In this document: one piece after another, positions 43,117-53,985 of the stretch | Numbering within the stretch: position 1 is the first letter of the stretch | Layout: every line of letters starts with the position of its first letter | DNA from: Arachnopeziza araneosa | Lineage: Eukaryota; Ascomycota; Leotiomycetes; Helotiales; Arachnopezizaceae | DNA: 64,000 nt | Assembly: GCA_003988855.1 (NCBI GenBank) | Contig: QYAI01000005.1 | Coordinates: 248,001 to 312,000, forward strand | Direction: 5' to 3' | Notes under the pieces: model-generated | The model's database searches: none | What the model was told of the DNA's origin: nothing | What the model saw: the letters and a program-made list of their open reading frames with translations, nothing else | Translations under genes and position numbers: made by a program

Positions 43117-44534
43117 CTACTTATCAAATGCTTGGTCGGGAACTAGTCCCCTACCCATCTCTTGGTCATCGTTTCCAAGATTGCCCCAAGCGGCTTTGTT
43201 TCTTTTTGATTCTCCACCGTCACTCTTGAAGTGGTAACCTCTTACTCTGGGTCCCTGCCCGCTTTTCTCTGGAAGCTCGCTCTCATATTTTTGGGCAAAC
43301 TCGGCACAGTCGGCATCAAAGTTATTGACTTGGATGCTTTTCCGAACAGAAGAAAAGAATTCCGAGATAATATGGTGATTGTGGATCTGTAAAAGCACCC
43401 AACCGAGCATCTCTTTCGCAGATAAGAGGTGCTGAATATAGGCCCGATGATGGGACTCACAAGCGTAGCAAGTGCAAGATGTCGACAACGGCTTGAGAGA
43501 AATTGAATGCTCCGGACTCCACATATCAATTCCAAGAGGCAGAGGGCCAGTAACAGTTGATTCCGTCCCATCATCGGGCTGCGGGCGAGGAAAGAAAAAG
43601 TTTAGCGCAATTCCAGCATCGGTAGCAAATCCAACAAACGGAATGGTGAATAGGTCCATGCCTAGCGAGATCTGTCGGATGATTTGAAGAGGGGATAGAG
43701 GCTCATCGAGACTGAGGCGAGGGAGCTTGAAGGCTGAGGTTGTGGCTGAGATATCTGGGAGAATATTGGAATCGTAGAATGCAAGACCCGAGACTTGATC
43801 AGTCACTTCTTCTGTCACCCAATTGAGATACTCCATCTGGTCGACGACATCAAGCGGAAGGACTGGCGCAAATACAGCTTGCTCCTCGGACTTTTCATCC
43901 AATAGCTCAGTAAGCCACTGTTGTGTTCTGTCACCCATTTTACCAACTCGTTTCATCCCGGGGACAGAGCCATAGGCAATATCGGCTAGACCAATAGCTA
44001 TGTCAGGACGTAGTGACTGGATGTGACTGACGTAAGACTTGTTGGAAACAACTTGAAAGCCAGTGGATGTAAATACTGAGATGGCAGTGTCGGTGTTGCC
44101 ATTTGGCGCCGAGACAGCAGGTGTTCGCCGGGGGGTAAGAACAGTAAAGATTGATTTCGGCAATGCAGCGAAGGTATGCAAAGGTAATGAACCTGGGCTT
44201 TTTAATATTGGTGGTTGACTATTGGTTGCTCTTTCTATGACTACCATGAACCGTGTGTCAGTTGAGAAAGGGGTTTAGACACGTGAGAGCACTCACAATC
44301 CTCTACAGCCAGATGAACGCCTGGTACTCGGCTGTGGGCCTGGATTGTATCCGGGGTGATATGGGGGATTGTTCCCCGAGAAGTAAGAGCAAATAAATTG
44401 GGTGTCTCTATATTTTGCCTTCCAATAAGACACAATTGTCCAAGTCTTGGTCCAGCCAGGGAAGGATCGGAATGACTTAGAATGTGGAAAGAAAGAGCCT
44501 TTCCAATCCTTATCTTGCTACCCATCTCATCCAT
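43117..44534 (-). CDS. qtrt2: Queuine tRNA-ribosyltransferase accessory subunit 2
   Basis: This non-catalytic subunit pairs with QTRT1 to exchange guanine-34 for queuine in tRNAs with GUN anticodons. It has 453 residues in two exons, 44534-44297 and 44240-43117. The N-terminus reads GPRLGQLCLIGRQNIETPN and FALTSRGTIPHITPD, characteristic of the TGT fold. The zinc site is CTCYACESHH with a distal His in QIHNHH. The ATG at 44534 gives MDEMGSKIRIG; the frame is open upstream but has no ATG. A minimal AUG-UAG element lies 7 bases upstream. It is divergent from an LCCL-domain gene. Confidence 0.92.
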
Positions 44535-44541
44535 CTCGGCT

Positions 44542-44547
44542 CTACAT
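44542..44547 (-). promoter_or_regulatory. AUG-stop minimal upstream ORF before qtrt2
   Basis: The minus strand reads ATGTAG, ending 7 bases before the qtrt2 ATG. If transcribed, ribosomes would start and stop at once just before the main start. Such elements are known to stall ribosomes in plants; here the role is inference. Confidence 0.35.
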
Positions 44548-45053
44548 GGATGACGGTGGAGTTTCTGGATCGTGACTTTCTTAATCAAAAAAATGGTATC
44601 GTAATCAGGTTAGACAGACCGAGAGCTGTGCTGCCGAACATTTCCTACTCGGTGAGAAACTGTAAAGGATTGAGAAGAGTGTAGCCTCGCTTGTGCGCAT
44701 TGTATGTCGAGGACGCACCCACAAGCACCAAAAACCAAAGTTCGCTGGTATCAGTTTTGGGTTGTTGAGACGAAAGTAGTTAGTATATTTTAGCATATTT
44801 CTCGGGAAGCTGATAGGCGTCACAGCTTATCGGGGGCCCACGTTGTGCGGTGGGATCCCTGAAACGCGACATCAACGTAAGCTGTTCCTCCGTAAATGTC
44901 TTCCCTTCCCTTGTCGCGTTGCTTCAGCTTCGTTTCCTTCTCATCGCATGCCCAGAATGCTGGTCAAGCATCGGATCTACGGACGTGATTGATGAGTAGA
45001 GCTTCCGCAACAGTGTGAAATCCCAGACCCAAGGACGACGGTAACATCAAACC

Positions 45054-47000
45054 ATGGCAGGTATTCACGATGAAGAGCGAGGTCAGTACAGACCACTTAC
45101 CATAGAAGATCATCCGGACGATCCAATCGACGCATCGTCCCAGACCAACCTGCTACCTATGAGTGAGCTCTCTGACGACAGCTCCCCGCCAACCCCACGA
45201 TTCTTACAAGATCAACGCGGACATCGATACCTTCGATGGGTCCCTCCTTCTGTGGTCAGATTTGGCAAGAGAGTTGCGAAATGGGTGGAGGGACCCAAAC
45301 CCTCTCAAGATTATACCATCGAACCGCTATTTTCGGCCATACAAGAAGCTCCAGTTCGGCTTTTAGACCACTACTTCCCAAAGACAAAGCAGAGAATAGT
45401 GCTTTTGCTGATCTTCTACTTCTGTTGGGCGTCGACCTTTGCGCTGGTGTTGCGTGAGAGTACTTTTGCCACGGAAATTGAAGACTGGGGTGCCCCAGGA
45501 AGCATTGGCTGCGGAAATACTTATTGGGTTCCAGGGAATAGATGTGGACTAAACGGAAATGACTGTCGACCTTTTAATGGAAGCGCTTTTGCATTCAGGT
45601 GTCCTGCAAACTGTGCTAGTACATGGGTTTTGAATCCGCGCGCTGTTGGGGCACAAGAAATCCAATATCGGCCTTTGGTCATAGGGGGACCTTCGGACCA
45701 GGAAAACGCGCCTATATATCGATCCGACTCTTTTATCTGTGGTTCTGCTATTCACGCCGGAATTATCGACAACGTTAAAGGCGGGTGTGGGGTCGTATCT
45801 CTAGTCGGGCAGCGCTCGAACTATCAAAGCTCGAATCGGCACGGGATTGAAAGCATCGGTTTTGATTCAAGCTTCCCATCTTCCTTCACATTTCATTCTG
45901 GGACATCCTGTGAAGCTAAAGATGCACGCTGGTCCCTCTTATTCGTCTCTCTAACATTCACAATCATCTTGTCTCTCTTCACAACCTCGCCTGGCATTTT
46001 TTTCTTTAGTATTTTTACCGGGCTATTTGCCCATGTTGGACTTGCTTCGGATCCTCCTGGCCATTCTGACACAGCAGATCTGATTTCAAATATTCTTGGA
46101 AAATTTCTACCTGCTGCCTTCTGCGCCATGGTTATGTATCGTTATATGGGTGTTCGCAGAACTCTAACCGGGCTTACTGCCCAATTTGAGAAGACAATAC
46201 TTTGGCTTGGGGGATGCTGGATTGGAGCCCTATCTAACTACACATTTGACTGGATCCCAATTCAGCGTTTGAATGCCCATGATATCGAACAGCAACCGGG
46301 CGCAAAGTTAGCACTAGCCATTATCATCATCCTACTCGCTATTATTGTAGTCAAGCAAGTATTCTTCTTCCGCCGCGAAGGGCGCTTGGCTCGTTACTTA
46401 GGTATCTATGGAATCTTCATCTCGGCAATTCTGACTTCACTTCTACTTCCGGGATTAAACCTTCGAATTCATCATTACATCTTGGCACTGCTCTTACTAC
46501 CTGGAACTAGCATGCAAACACGTCCAGCACTTCTCTACCAAGGTATCCTGGTCGGGTTGTTCATCAATGGGATTGCGAGATGGGGATTTGATTCGGTGCT
46601 TCAGACACCTGCCGCCCTTCAGGGTGATGCCCCAAACTACTCGAAACTGCCTGTGATGTCGCGACCAGCTATCGATTTGGCTCGCAATATTTCTACCATC
46701 TCATTTTCTTGGCTTATACCTCCCGAACCTTTTGACGGTATCAGTGTTCTGGTCAATGATGTTGAAAGATTTAGAGGCTATACTGATGAAGGGTTTTCAA
46801 GCGATAGGCACTTTGTATGGACCAAAGATCCAGCCCTTACCGGGCCTGAATATTTTCGGTTTGCGTACATGGAAGGGTCCCGGAGTTGGGATTATACAAA
46901 GGCTGGAATCTGGAAGTTGGATGGTTCGTGGGTCCCAATGCAACTAGGGCCAAGCAGAGTCAACCGTCGGTCATTGGATGAAGTAGAGTTGACAAGGTAG
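45054..47000 (+). CDS. LCCL-domain multi-pass membrane protein
   Basis: This is a single-exon protein of 648 residues. A hydrophilic cytosolic N-terminus (1-about 110) leads to a first membrane segment (IVLLLIFYFCWASTFALVL). The extracytosolic LCCL domain spans about residues 140-285. It has conserved cysteines in GCGNTYWVPGNRCGLNG and FRCPANC, and the signature YRSDSFICGSAIHAGI ... GGCG. About eight further membrane segments and a polar C-terminus follow. Fungal LCCL membrane proteins form a conserved family of unknown function. It is divergent from qtrt2. Confidence 0.88.
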   Translation: MAGIHDEERGQYRPLTIEDHPDDPIDASSQTNLLPMSELSDDSSPPTPRFLQDQRGHRYLRWVPPSVVRFGKRVAKWVEGPKPSQDYTIEPLFSAIQEAPVRLLDHYFPKTKQRIVLLLIFYFCWASTFALVLRESTFATEIEDWGAPGSIGCGNTYWVPGNRCGLNGNDCRPFNGSAFAFRCPANCASTWVLNPRAVGAQEIQYRPLVIGGPSDQENAPIYRSDSFICGSAIHAGIIDNVKGGCGVVSLVGQRSNYQSSNRHGIESIGFDSSFPSSFTFHSGTSCEAKDARWSLLFVSLTFTIILSLFTTSPGIFFFSIFTGLFAHVGLASDPPGHSDTADLISNILGKFLPAAFCAMVMYRYMGVRRTLTGLTAQFEKTILWLGGCWIGALSNYTFDWIPIQRLNAHDIEQQPGAKLALAIIIILLAIIVVKQVFFFRREGRLARYLGIYGIFISAILTSLLLPGLNLRIHHYILALLLLPGTSMQTRPALLYQGILVGLFINGIARWGFDSVLQTPAALQGDAPNYSKLPVMSRPAIDLARNISTISFSWLIPPEPFDGISVLVNDVERFRGYTDEGFSSDRHFVWTKDPALTGPEYFRFAYMEGSRSWDYTKAGIWKLDGSWVPMQLGPSRVNRRSLDEVELTR

Positions 47001-47256
47001 ATTTTGCATATAGGACGCTCGATTTGAAAGGGGACCTAGTCCTTGTCCATCTTGAGTTTTTCGGGTCTGCCTGTTTAGAAGTGCTGTGACTGCTGGTGTT
47101 GATGTTCTAATTCATCCAAAAGCCGCTGCCGGTTGCAATAGGAGAGGTTGCCAAGCACCCAGATTCCCCTCCACCACTTGCACGTCGGCCTCGTCCACCC
47201 CTATCTTTCCCCAAACCAATTATCCAAAAGCAACCGCTATCTCACAATAACTGCAT

Positions 47257-47723
47257 ACAGTTCCTTCTTACGTTGTCGGAGCCTTCCTCACAGTACTTTT
47301 CCCTTTTCTATCCTGGAGATTTAACAGACGTAACCTCTTCTTTATCATCTCTGCACCTCTTCTTATGATCGGCTACATGACATTCCTCTCTACATCGTCC
47401 CCTCACGCACAGTATAGTGCCACTTTTTCTTATTGCTAGTGGTGCCTTCTCATCCGGAGCTCTCTGCAGTGCCCAAGTAGTGGCCAATGTGGTGTCTAAT
47501 ACCTCTGGTTCAGCTACTGTTGCAATGAGTGTCATGTCTGGGAATATCGGAGGCTTTGTTTCCCACGTGGTCCTACTTGCCATTTGATGCCCCTAGCTAT
47601 CATGTCGGCAATGGGTTGAACCTTGCGACATGTTCGACGATCTTGGTGTTGAGCATATCTTTTAGCTGTTGTGGGTGGATGACTTGGGATAATGAGAAGA
47701 GGGATCGGAAGGATTTAGATTGA
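47257..47723 (+). pseudogene. Remnant of an MFS transporter (allantoate-permease-like), frameshifted
   Basis: Three reading frames in turn encode the C-terminal third of a 12-helix MFS transporter. The first has VPSYVVGAFLTVLFPFLSWR. A frameshift near 47425-47432 leads to FLIASGAFSSGALCSAQVV and GSATVAMSVMSGNIGGF. A second shift near 47560 leads to TWSYLPFDAPSYHVGNGLN, the typical helix 11/12 loop of DAL5-type permeases (YLPKDAPxYxxGN). The last helix ends at the stop at 47721-47723. About 300 N-terminal residues are missing. The pieces cannot be joined by introns of normal size, so this is a decayed copy. Confidence 0.82.
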
Positions 47724-48502
47724 AAGTCAAATGGACTTGCGGGTTTGAGCAATAAAGAGATCTAATATTTAGATTGGAACCATCCATCCTTTTGATGGAA
47801 ACCATGAAGTCAAACGGAATAAGATGTATTTATTGTCACTAATAATCGTCACTCGTAAGTAGAAAAGCAATCCTCAATTCCCCGAGTTAAAGTTCGTGTT
47901 TTAATTGATACAGCATCGAAATCAAAATAAACTGACAGTCCCTGAGTGTTTATTATGACTGGTTGTGCAGGTGGGTGCGAGCGATTTTAAGACACTCGAC
48001 ACCCCCTTAATATCCCTTACTATTAATTAATCTTCAAAGCTCTCATATTCTTAGACATTCTAATGTAATATTTTTCATTGTGGGATCTGTCAAAAACATT
48101 TACCATAGACCAAAGTCTCTCTTCTTAAAGACAATCAAAATGAGAGACTATCTAATTGGTCTTCGATTCACAGTGAAGGTAGGTAAATACCAACGAATTC
48201 CATACGCCAGGAAGCGAAGAAAGAACACACCTAACCAGCTCTATTCTGTGAGACACTTCATTGTCTGTGATAGTGTAAAGGCTGCTCAACTTAGTCTTCA
48301 GGTCTTAAAAGAGTCATTTGATGTCTGAGAATGTTGGTCTTATGTCACAATCTCCCTAGGAGCTACAGGTAGCCATTTAGCATGTTGCTTTTATGCACGT
48401 CAAGGAAATAACTCGCTTATCTTGAGCGGTCGATTGTATTTCTGGCTTGCAATCAAGCAAGGAAATTTCGATAATAGAAGGTATTTCGCAGCAGAATTTC
48501 GG
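47724..48502. other. Gene-free stretch
   Basis: AT-rich sequence after the MFS remnant. One plus-strand frame (48080-48328) has a basic stretch, but no family match comes to mind and its base composition equals the surroundings. Nothing else seen. Confidence 0.5.
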
Positions 48503-49381
48503 CTACCATAATGCTCGGAAATCACCTTCTTTTATACTTTTGTCAAGGACGAGCCTCCAAGTCAATAAAACGGCAATCTCCCACCTTAATCGAACGATTT
48601 TCAGATGCTCGTCGGTCTTATAGCGTCCCTTTCCATTTCTGATCCATAGACGTCCTCGAAAGGCACTTCCTCCTCTTCTCCAAATTGCGGCCACTCTTCC
48701 ATCTAAGTCTCTCAACTCCATCTCATTTATCCCGCTCCCATTTCCCAGCCCTTTCGTCCTTACCCAGACCCACTGCCTTCCCAAACCATACATACTTAGA
48801 TCCGCCTTGAATTCCCATCGTATCTCCCTTCCACCTCGTTTCGGCATCTCATTCTCGCAAGGCCAGCGCAAAAATTGCGGCTTTTTCTTTCCTGGAACTG
48901 TTGGATTCCCGACAGTAAAGAGATAGCCGCGAGGTAGCTCGCGCGTAAAACCAAGCTCTGGGCCGTCGATAGAGGAGCCAAGAAACAGAGTATGATCCCG
49001 CCTTGAGCGGTCGAGAAAATTGCGAGGTGTCTCCATGGTGTATTTTGTTGATGAGGCCGCGGAGGCGGCTTCAATACGGGGTGTGAAGTGTATGAGGGTT
49101 CCCTGCCGAGTGGAAGTTCTCCATTCGGTAAATTTGGAGGGTACTAGAGAAGCGGGAAGGATGCTGCATTTCCGTGTTGGAGTTTCAGTGCCAGGTGTTG
49201 CAGGTGTAATCATAATGTTAGGCGGAGGTTGGTGAATGATCCTGTTGTCAAGTGGAGATAGTTTCAGAGAAAGGCAATTCTGTCGTCGTGTTTTCTCCGG
49301 ACTCTTATTATTGTCAACTTCCGTATTGATCGTACCGTCTTTCTGCCGTGTTGCCCCGGTGAAATCCAATGTTTGTAGCAT
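48503..49381 (-). CDS. Unknown protein, tubby-C-like C-terminal half
   Basis: This is a single-exon frame of 292 residues from ATG 49381 (MLQTLDFTGATRQ). The first 110 residues are low-complexity. The second half (about 120-285) has a beta-rich pattern: WEFKADLSMYGLGRQWVWVR, MELRDLDGRVAAIWRRGG, then a C-terminal hydrophobic helix (WEIAVLLTWRLVLD). This pattern recurs in the next gene (49761-50563) and resembles the fungal tubby-C-like / LURP-one fold, usually a membrane-lipid-binding barrel ending in a buried helix. That family call is by pattern only. Confidence 0.65.
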   Translation of the reverse strand: MLQTLDFTGATRQKDGTINTEVDNNKSPEKTRRQNCLSLKLSPLDNRIIHQPPPNIMITPATPGTETPTRKCSILPASLVPSKFTEWRTSTRQGTLIHFTPRIEAASAASSTKYTMETPRNFLDRSRRDHTLFLGSSIDGPELGFTRELPRGYLFTVGNPTVPGKKKPQFLRWPCENEMPKRGGREIRWEFKADLSMYGLGRQWVWVRTKGLGNGSGINEMELRDLDGRVAAIWRRGGSAFRGRLWIRNGKGRYKTDEHLKIVRLRWEIAVLLTWRLVLDKSIKEGDFRALW

Positions 49382-49760
49382 TTTAGTCAAGTGATAATGA
49401 TGTTGCTGAGTCGTGCTTAGGGCTTAGAAATAGAAAGTGAAGTTGAATAAGGCTAATTGAAGAAAGAGTAGTGAGGAAGAAGTTGGTAGCTCAAAGATAG
49501 ACTACCTGAGAAGAAGGAACGATTTGGTGTTAATAACTTAAATTCGTAAGGTACATAAACTTTCATGAACAAATAATGCAACTTGTAACAATCCCAAACA
49601 ACGCTAATATAAATAAACAAGGAACTTCTCTAAATTACATCACTCAATAAGTCAAAACCCGAACGCTTAGGAAAAGGTTAAAATACGGAGATTATAACAA
49701 CTCGGTGACCAGCTACGAATACCAACATAAGACTATTCAGCCTTACCATACCATCATCCT
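49382..49760. other. Spacer between two related genes
   Basis: This 379-base AT-rich region is the upstream side of the 292-residue gene and the 3' side of its neighbour. No feature seen. Confidence 0.5.
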
Positions 49761-50563
49761 TCACTGCCTCCTTATTGCCGATTCAACAATTGCTAGCATT
49801 GACAAAATAGCCATGATTTCTAATTGAGAATTACCAGGCTCACGGTCGGCTTCTATACCTTTCTTGATAAACAAGCTGCCTCTTCTCATCACTTGCTTGT
49901 GAATATTCTTCCACAACGCAATTAATTCCCCTTCCATATCTTCTTTTCCACCAACTCTCAACTCCATGACCTTCAACCTACCAAACTGGTAAGATTCGGT
50001 TCTCCTCCACTAGAACCCCAGGAAATTAGTATGTCCCTCAATTTTTTTTTTAAAGGAATGGAAGGAGGATAACACTGCATACAGCTGTGCTGAGAATACA
50101 CTACTTGAAACACTCTGTTTCTGATGCGTAAAAAACAAGGTAATAAGGACTAGGGGATCCTCACAGTGTATGATTTTCTATCTCTCCCCTCCCCAAACTC
50201 AAACTCATAGTCTCTGTAGTTCCACTTGTTTAACTTTTTAAGCTTCTCCCATAACACGCCCTGTTCTCTACCCCCATCTTCCTCCATGATTTTGTCAGGA
50301 TCCCCTAGTCCAAGATCTTGACTTCCAATACGAAGTTTCACCACGCCAACAACTGGACCAGCTCTTGCTCCCCGATGTAGCTCAACTTCTGGCTTGCTAT
50401 GGAATAATCGGATCTTGACAGCGTATCTTGGTTCCTCAGGAGACGAGGCTGGGGAGAAGACGTGGTCTTTCCGACGAAATTTATGGCACGTCGAGATGAG
50501 TTCAGTGAACTCTTGAGGATCTGGGCTACCTGCATCAGTTGGAACAGGGAGTTCTTCTGCCAT
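49761..50563 (-). CDS. Tubby-C-like domain protein
   Basis: This is a 215-residue protein in two exons, 50563-50165 and 50009-49761, with an unusually long 155-nt intron. Joining restores a continuous Tyr-Thr-Trp-Arg-Arg-Thr strand, a hallmark of this fungal family. Visible blocks are YAVKIRLFHSKPEVELHRG, GVVKLRIGSQDLGLGDP, YEFEFGEGRDRKSYT, MELRVGGKEDMEGELIALWK, then a C-terminal helix (EIMAILSMLAIVESAIRR). The intron has a perfect TACTAAT branch point. Without the splice the first exon would end six codons later. The product is probably a 12-strand barrel around the last helix; its ligand is unknown. It lies next to a diverged relative. Confidence 0.75.
50010..50164 (-). repeat. Introner-like intron, copy A
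   Basis: A 155-nt intron with donor GTGAGGATCC, internal CCTTGTT and AAACAGAG, GTATGC, TCCTCCTT, a TACTAAT branch site and the end TTCTAG. The same elements occur in the same order in the 161-nt intron at 52287-52447 in an unrelated gene. Most other introns here are 45-90 nt. See the finding. Confidence 0.7.
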
Positions 50564-51248
50564 GTCTTTGTCCGACTTCTAAAGTTGATTGCCTTTCTAA
50601 AAAAAAATTGATGCCTATAAGACTGGTTGATCGAACAATTCGGAGAAAAATCAAAATATTGGAGAAGAAAGCAAAATGTAACAATTTATATAGAGATCCT
50701 GACACAAGGCTCTGTTAAGGCCACGTGCTCGCAATATGTTGCCGTTTTGAGGCTTGCTGCAAGCCTGGGTGGTGGCGGAGTAGAAACGAGCAGGGAACAT
50801 CGGAATGGCTGAAGCAACAACACGAAATAGAGAGATATCTTAAGTGGCCCCGATTGCGAAATTGTCTGCAAATTTTTCATCACTCTCTGAGCATAATTTA
50901 GGCATTTGACTATATAGAGAGTGCGAGAGCGACAACAATGCTTCAGGGTGCAGAAAACAACTAGGCATGTTCGTCGTGTAGAATATAGCAAACAAGTATC
51001 TTCCCAAGTTATAATGTATCGCCCAAGGAGTTGATTGTACGAGAGAGATGAACAAATGGTAGAATATGCTTGGAAGATGCTCATTAGACTTCAAATATAC
51101 CAAAAAAACTGCACAAGGAATTCACTGAAATTCATATACACCTCCAATGCAAAGCCGATGCCGCCTTTAATTCTACCTGACCTTAATCCACAACTCCACG
51201 CTAAAATGTGTAACAAAAAGCCTCGCTATTATTATCCTCCACCTGGGC
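50564..51248. other. Gene-free stretch
   Basis: This holds the upstream region of the tubby-C-like gene and the 3' flank of the next minus-strand gene. Minus-strand frames here are Cys/Tyr-rich and overlap in two phases, so they look fortuitous. Confidence 0.5.
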
Positions 51249-53701
51249 TTATTTTTTCAGCATATACGATAAATCCGGCAGACTTTCTACCACGCTTCGT
51301 ACTATCCTGTCTTGTTCTATTTCCTCCTTGGATTTATGATTGTGTACTAATGGCACCCGAGTCTTGGAATTTTCGATAGTAAGTGACCTTGATGGTCTGG
51401 ATGACATGACTGGTTCGGATCCTGGAGTTGTGCCTTGTTCGAAAAATGAGAAATCGACTGACGCCCACGGATCGAGATTGCTTATACCAACCGAAGAGTT
51501 TGACATCTCGGAGGCATCGTTGACTTGTGCGACGGATAATTTTACAAAACTTGCGGTCGGTCCAGAATCTCTTTCGGATTCAATTTGACCTTTTAAGTTA
51601 TCTCCTGGTCTTGAAATAGACATGCTGCTGCGACTAGGTAGTAAATCTGTTGCTTGTGCCTGGGAAGTTTTTGTTAGTGACGTGAATGTCCCGGCAAAAC
51701 TCTGTGACTTTTTGTGCGGGAGCTTAGGCGTTGAAGGGAAGAAGGGAGAGACTTTTGATGGCGATGAGACCATTTCGCCCCAGGATTCATCGTCAGAAAG
51801 AGTTGAAGGAACTAAAATTGGTTGTGATAGGTTCGTATCCTGGTAAGTAGATAAAGAGAGGACTGCCAGCGGCGGTTGAGTGCGCTGCATAACTCTGATA
51901 GAATCGCTATTGGCGTTGCTTCGAGATGGAAAGACAGGCTGTTGGGATACAGCCACACCGTGAGAATGTATTGGCGACAAAACTCCATCTAGAGCGTAAG
52001 TGGTGGGGATTTGAGTTCTTTCAAGTTCTGAACTCCATGCGAAGTCTGCGACAGATGGCTCTGCGGATAACGCCTTTTCATTTACGATTTCAGTAGACTT
52101 GTGAGATATCTTTCGTGATGCTTCTGGGGGCAACCGCGAGTCTGATGCCACTCCATCTCTAAGCAGTCTTTTTGGCCATTCACTGGGAACTTTGGCATCA
52201 ACAGTTTGCTCCTCGGCGTGGTGTCTTGGGCGCCGTTCCAAAAATGCCTGCGATAAGGGCATGGGTGAAGATTTGGGATCGTTCCACTAGAATCGCAAAG
52301 AGTTAGTACTTTCCCTTATAACTTGCTTTAGATAGTAGGAGGAGCTGAATACTACTAGGCATACTTGGCTCAAGAGTCTATTGTATGAGATGCTCTGTTT
52401 TGAAAGTGAAAAGAACAAGGGAATTATTAGAAGCCAAGGATCCTCACCCCAAATATCGAACTACCTTTGTGAGAGCCACCAAGAACGACGCGCCCACTAA
52501 TGCGGTCCTCTTCCATCCATTTTCTTACAACTTTCAATGTCTCTTCTCGGACTTTTGAATGATCCCAATTTACTCGAGCATATCCTTCATCATCTCCACT
52601 ATCATGCTTTCTCTTCGAACCATACCTTGAAACTCTGTACCAGAGCTTTCTTTGTTCTGTTGATGAAAATGTATCGTATGGGACCATGTCTGGTATAAAC
52701 AATTCCTGTCCCGAGACATTCATGGGAAGGTTGAGATAGATTTTGTCGTACAATGACGAGTTTATGTTGAATTCAATGGATCCAAGGGCCGTTCGTGGCG
52801 ATTGAGCTTCTGGATCCTTGGTAAAATCCGAGGGAGACGGCTCTTCTTCAAAATCCCCAAAGTCCTCGAGTTCTTCTCCAGAATCTTCGGGATCGACGTT
52901 CTCTTCAAGGCTAAGAATTTTTCCATTAATTTTAGGACCAACTGCGTCTTGCATTACCAACAATGCTGACTTCTTGGGTTCATCGTCAATAGAAGTCCGA
53001 GGCGACTCTTGGGGAGGCTCATCGCGCTGGCTGTGCTCTGAGGGAGACGAAGATGGTCTTGAGACTGTAAGCTCAACGTCTGATATCGGTTTAGATTCTT
53101 GGAACTGTAAAGATTCGCTGGACCTCTTGAGAAGATAGCTAGGCCTTTTTGATTTTCCTTGCCGTGTAGGAATAGGTTCTCCACTGCCTAAGATCGTGGG
53201 CTGAAGTGTCGAAGTTGTTGGTAATACATCACTGGCAACGCTAGTTGGAGACTGGAAATGCTCGTTTTCCGTGTCCTTGGAATTTGCGAGTGGGCTGCTA
53301 TTGTCTGTTGAAGCTATCTCTTCTCCCCAAGGGTCATCCGCAGTCCTTCGAACCAGTTCAGCATGAACTGAAGATAGACTTAAATATGGATTTTGATCAT
53401 TTCCTTGGTGTATCGGTACGGTATTATTCATGCCAGTCATAGCTCCATTCTTTATCGTATCAGCAGTCCATCCCTCACCAGCATCATCAAATCTAGCCCC
53501 TCTTCCCTCTGCTACTGCGAGTGAGCCCCATCCTCCGCCGTCGTCGTCATCTCCTCTATCATCCCAAGGTGAGATTGTAGGCTCCTTATCTTCAAAGTTT
53601 AGCTCAGACGCTTCGACCGGTGTTACCGGCCTCTCATTTGGCTCGTTTACTGAATGCTCTGCTTGTATTTCGTCTACCCACGGCGAGCTCCAGGCGTCCA
53701 T
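51249..53701 (-). CDS. Unknown conserved acidic protein, 763 residues
   Basis: This gene has two exons, 53701-52448 and 52286-51249, joined in phase 0 across a 161-nt intron as SSIFGWNDPKSSP. I do not recognise a named family. The start is MDAWSSPWVDEIQAE, and W/PW motifs recur (PTISPWDDRG, DDPWGEEI, SWGEMVS, DPWASVDFSFFE). Acidic patches (EELEDFGDFEEEPSPSD) suggest protein-binding short linear motifs. The most folded-looking block is IYLNLPMNVSGQELFIPDM to KVVRKWMEEDRISGRVVLGG, just before the intron. The C-terminus ends with basic/amphipathic helix SKEEIEQDRIVRSVVESLPDL. A vesicle-coat or trafficking adaptor role is a weak guess from the W/F motifs. It is divergent from CFD1. Confidence 0.8.
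52287..52447 (-). repeat. Introner-like intron, copy B
   Basis: A 161-nt intron with donor GTGAGGATCC, internal CCTTGTT and AAACAGAG, GTATGC, TCCTCCTA, a TACTAAC branch site and the end TTCTAG. It also contains complementary segments CTTGGCTT and GAGCCAAG that could pair. It matches copy A in order and spacing. Confidence 0.7.
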
Positions 53702-53985
53702 TCTCCATAGGATCGAGCAATAGCTCTCATGTTGATATGCCGCATGGAAAATAAAGCAAACGAAGCATGCTGAAGGCAAAAATCGTTGCCAATGCCAAAC
53801 TGTACATAATAGGACGTTGGTGCTTTCAGGCAGCGTGCAACAGGGATTGGCGTTGAAATCATCCGTTTTCGGATTGCTAATCGATAACGGAACATTAAAG
53901 AGTTCTGGAAAGAATCAACGAAACTGATTTACCATGCTATTTGCAGGATATTTCGAGAGAGCGAACTATCTTTGGGCTATTCAGG

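Noticed and set aside
48080..48328. Small plus-strand frame with a basic stretch
   Set aside because: AT content is like the surroundings, there is no recognisable family, and no promoter-like context.
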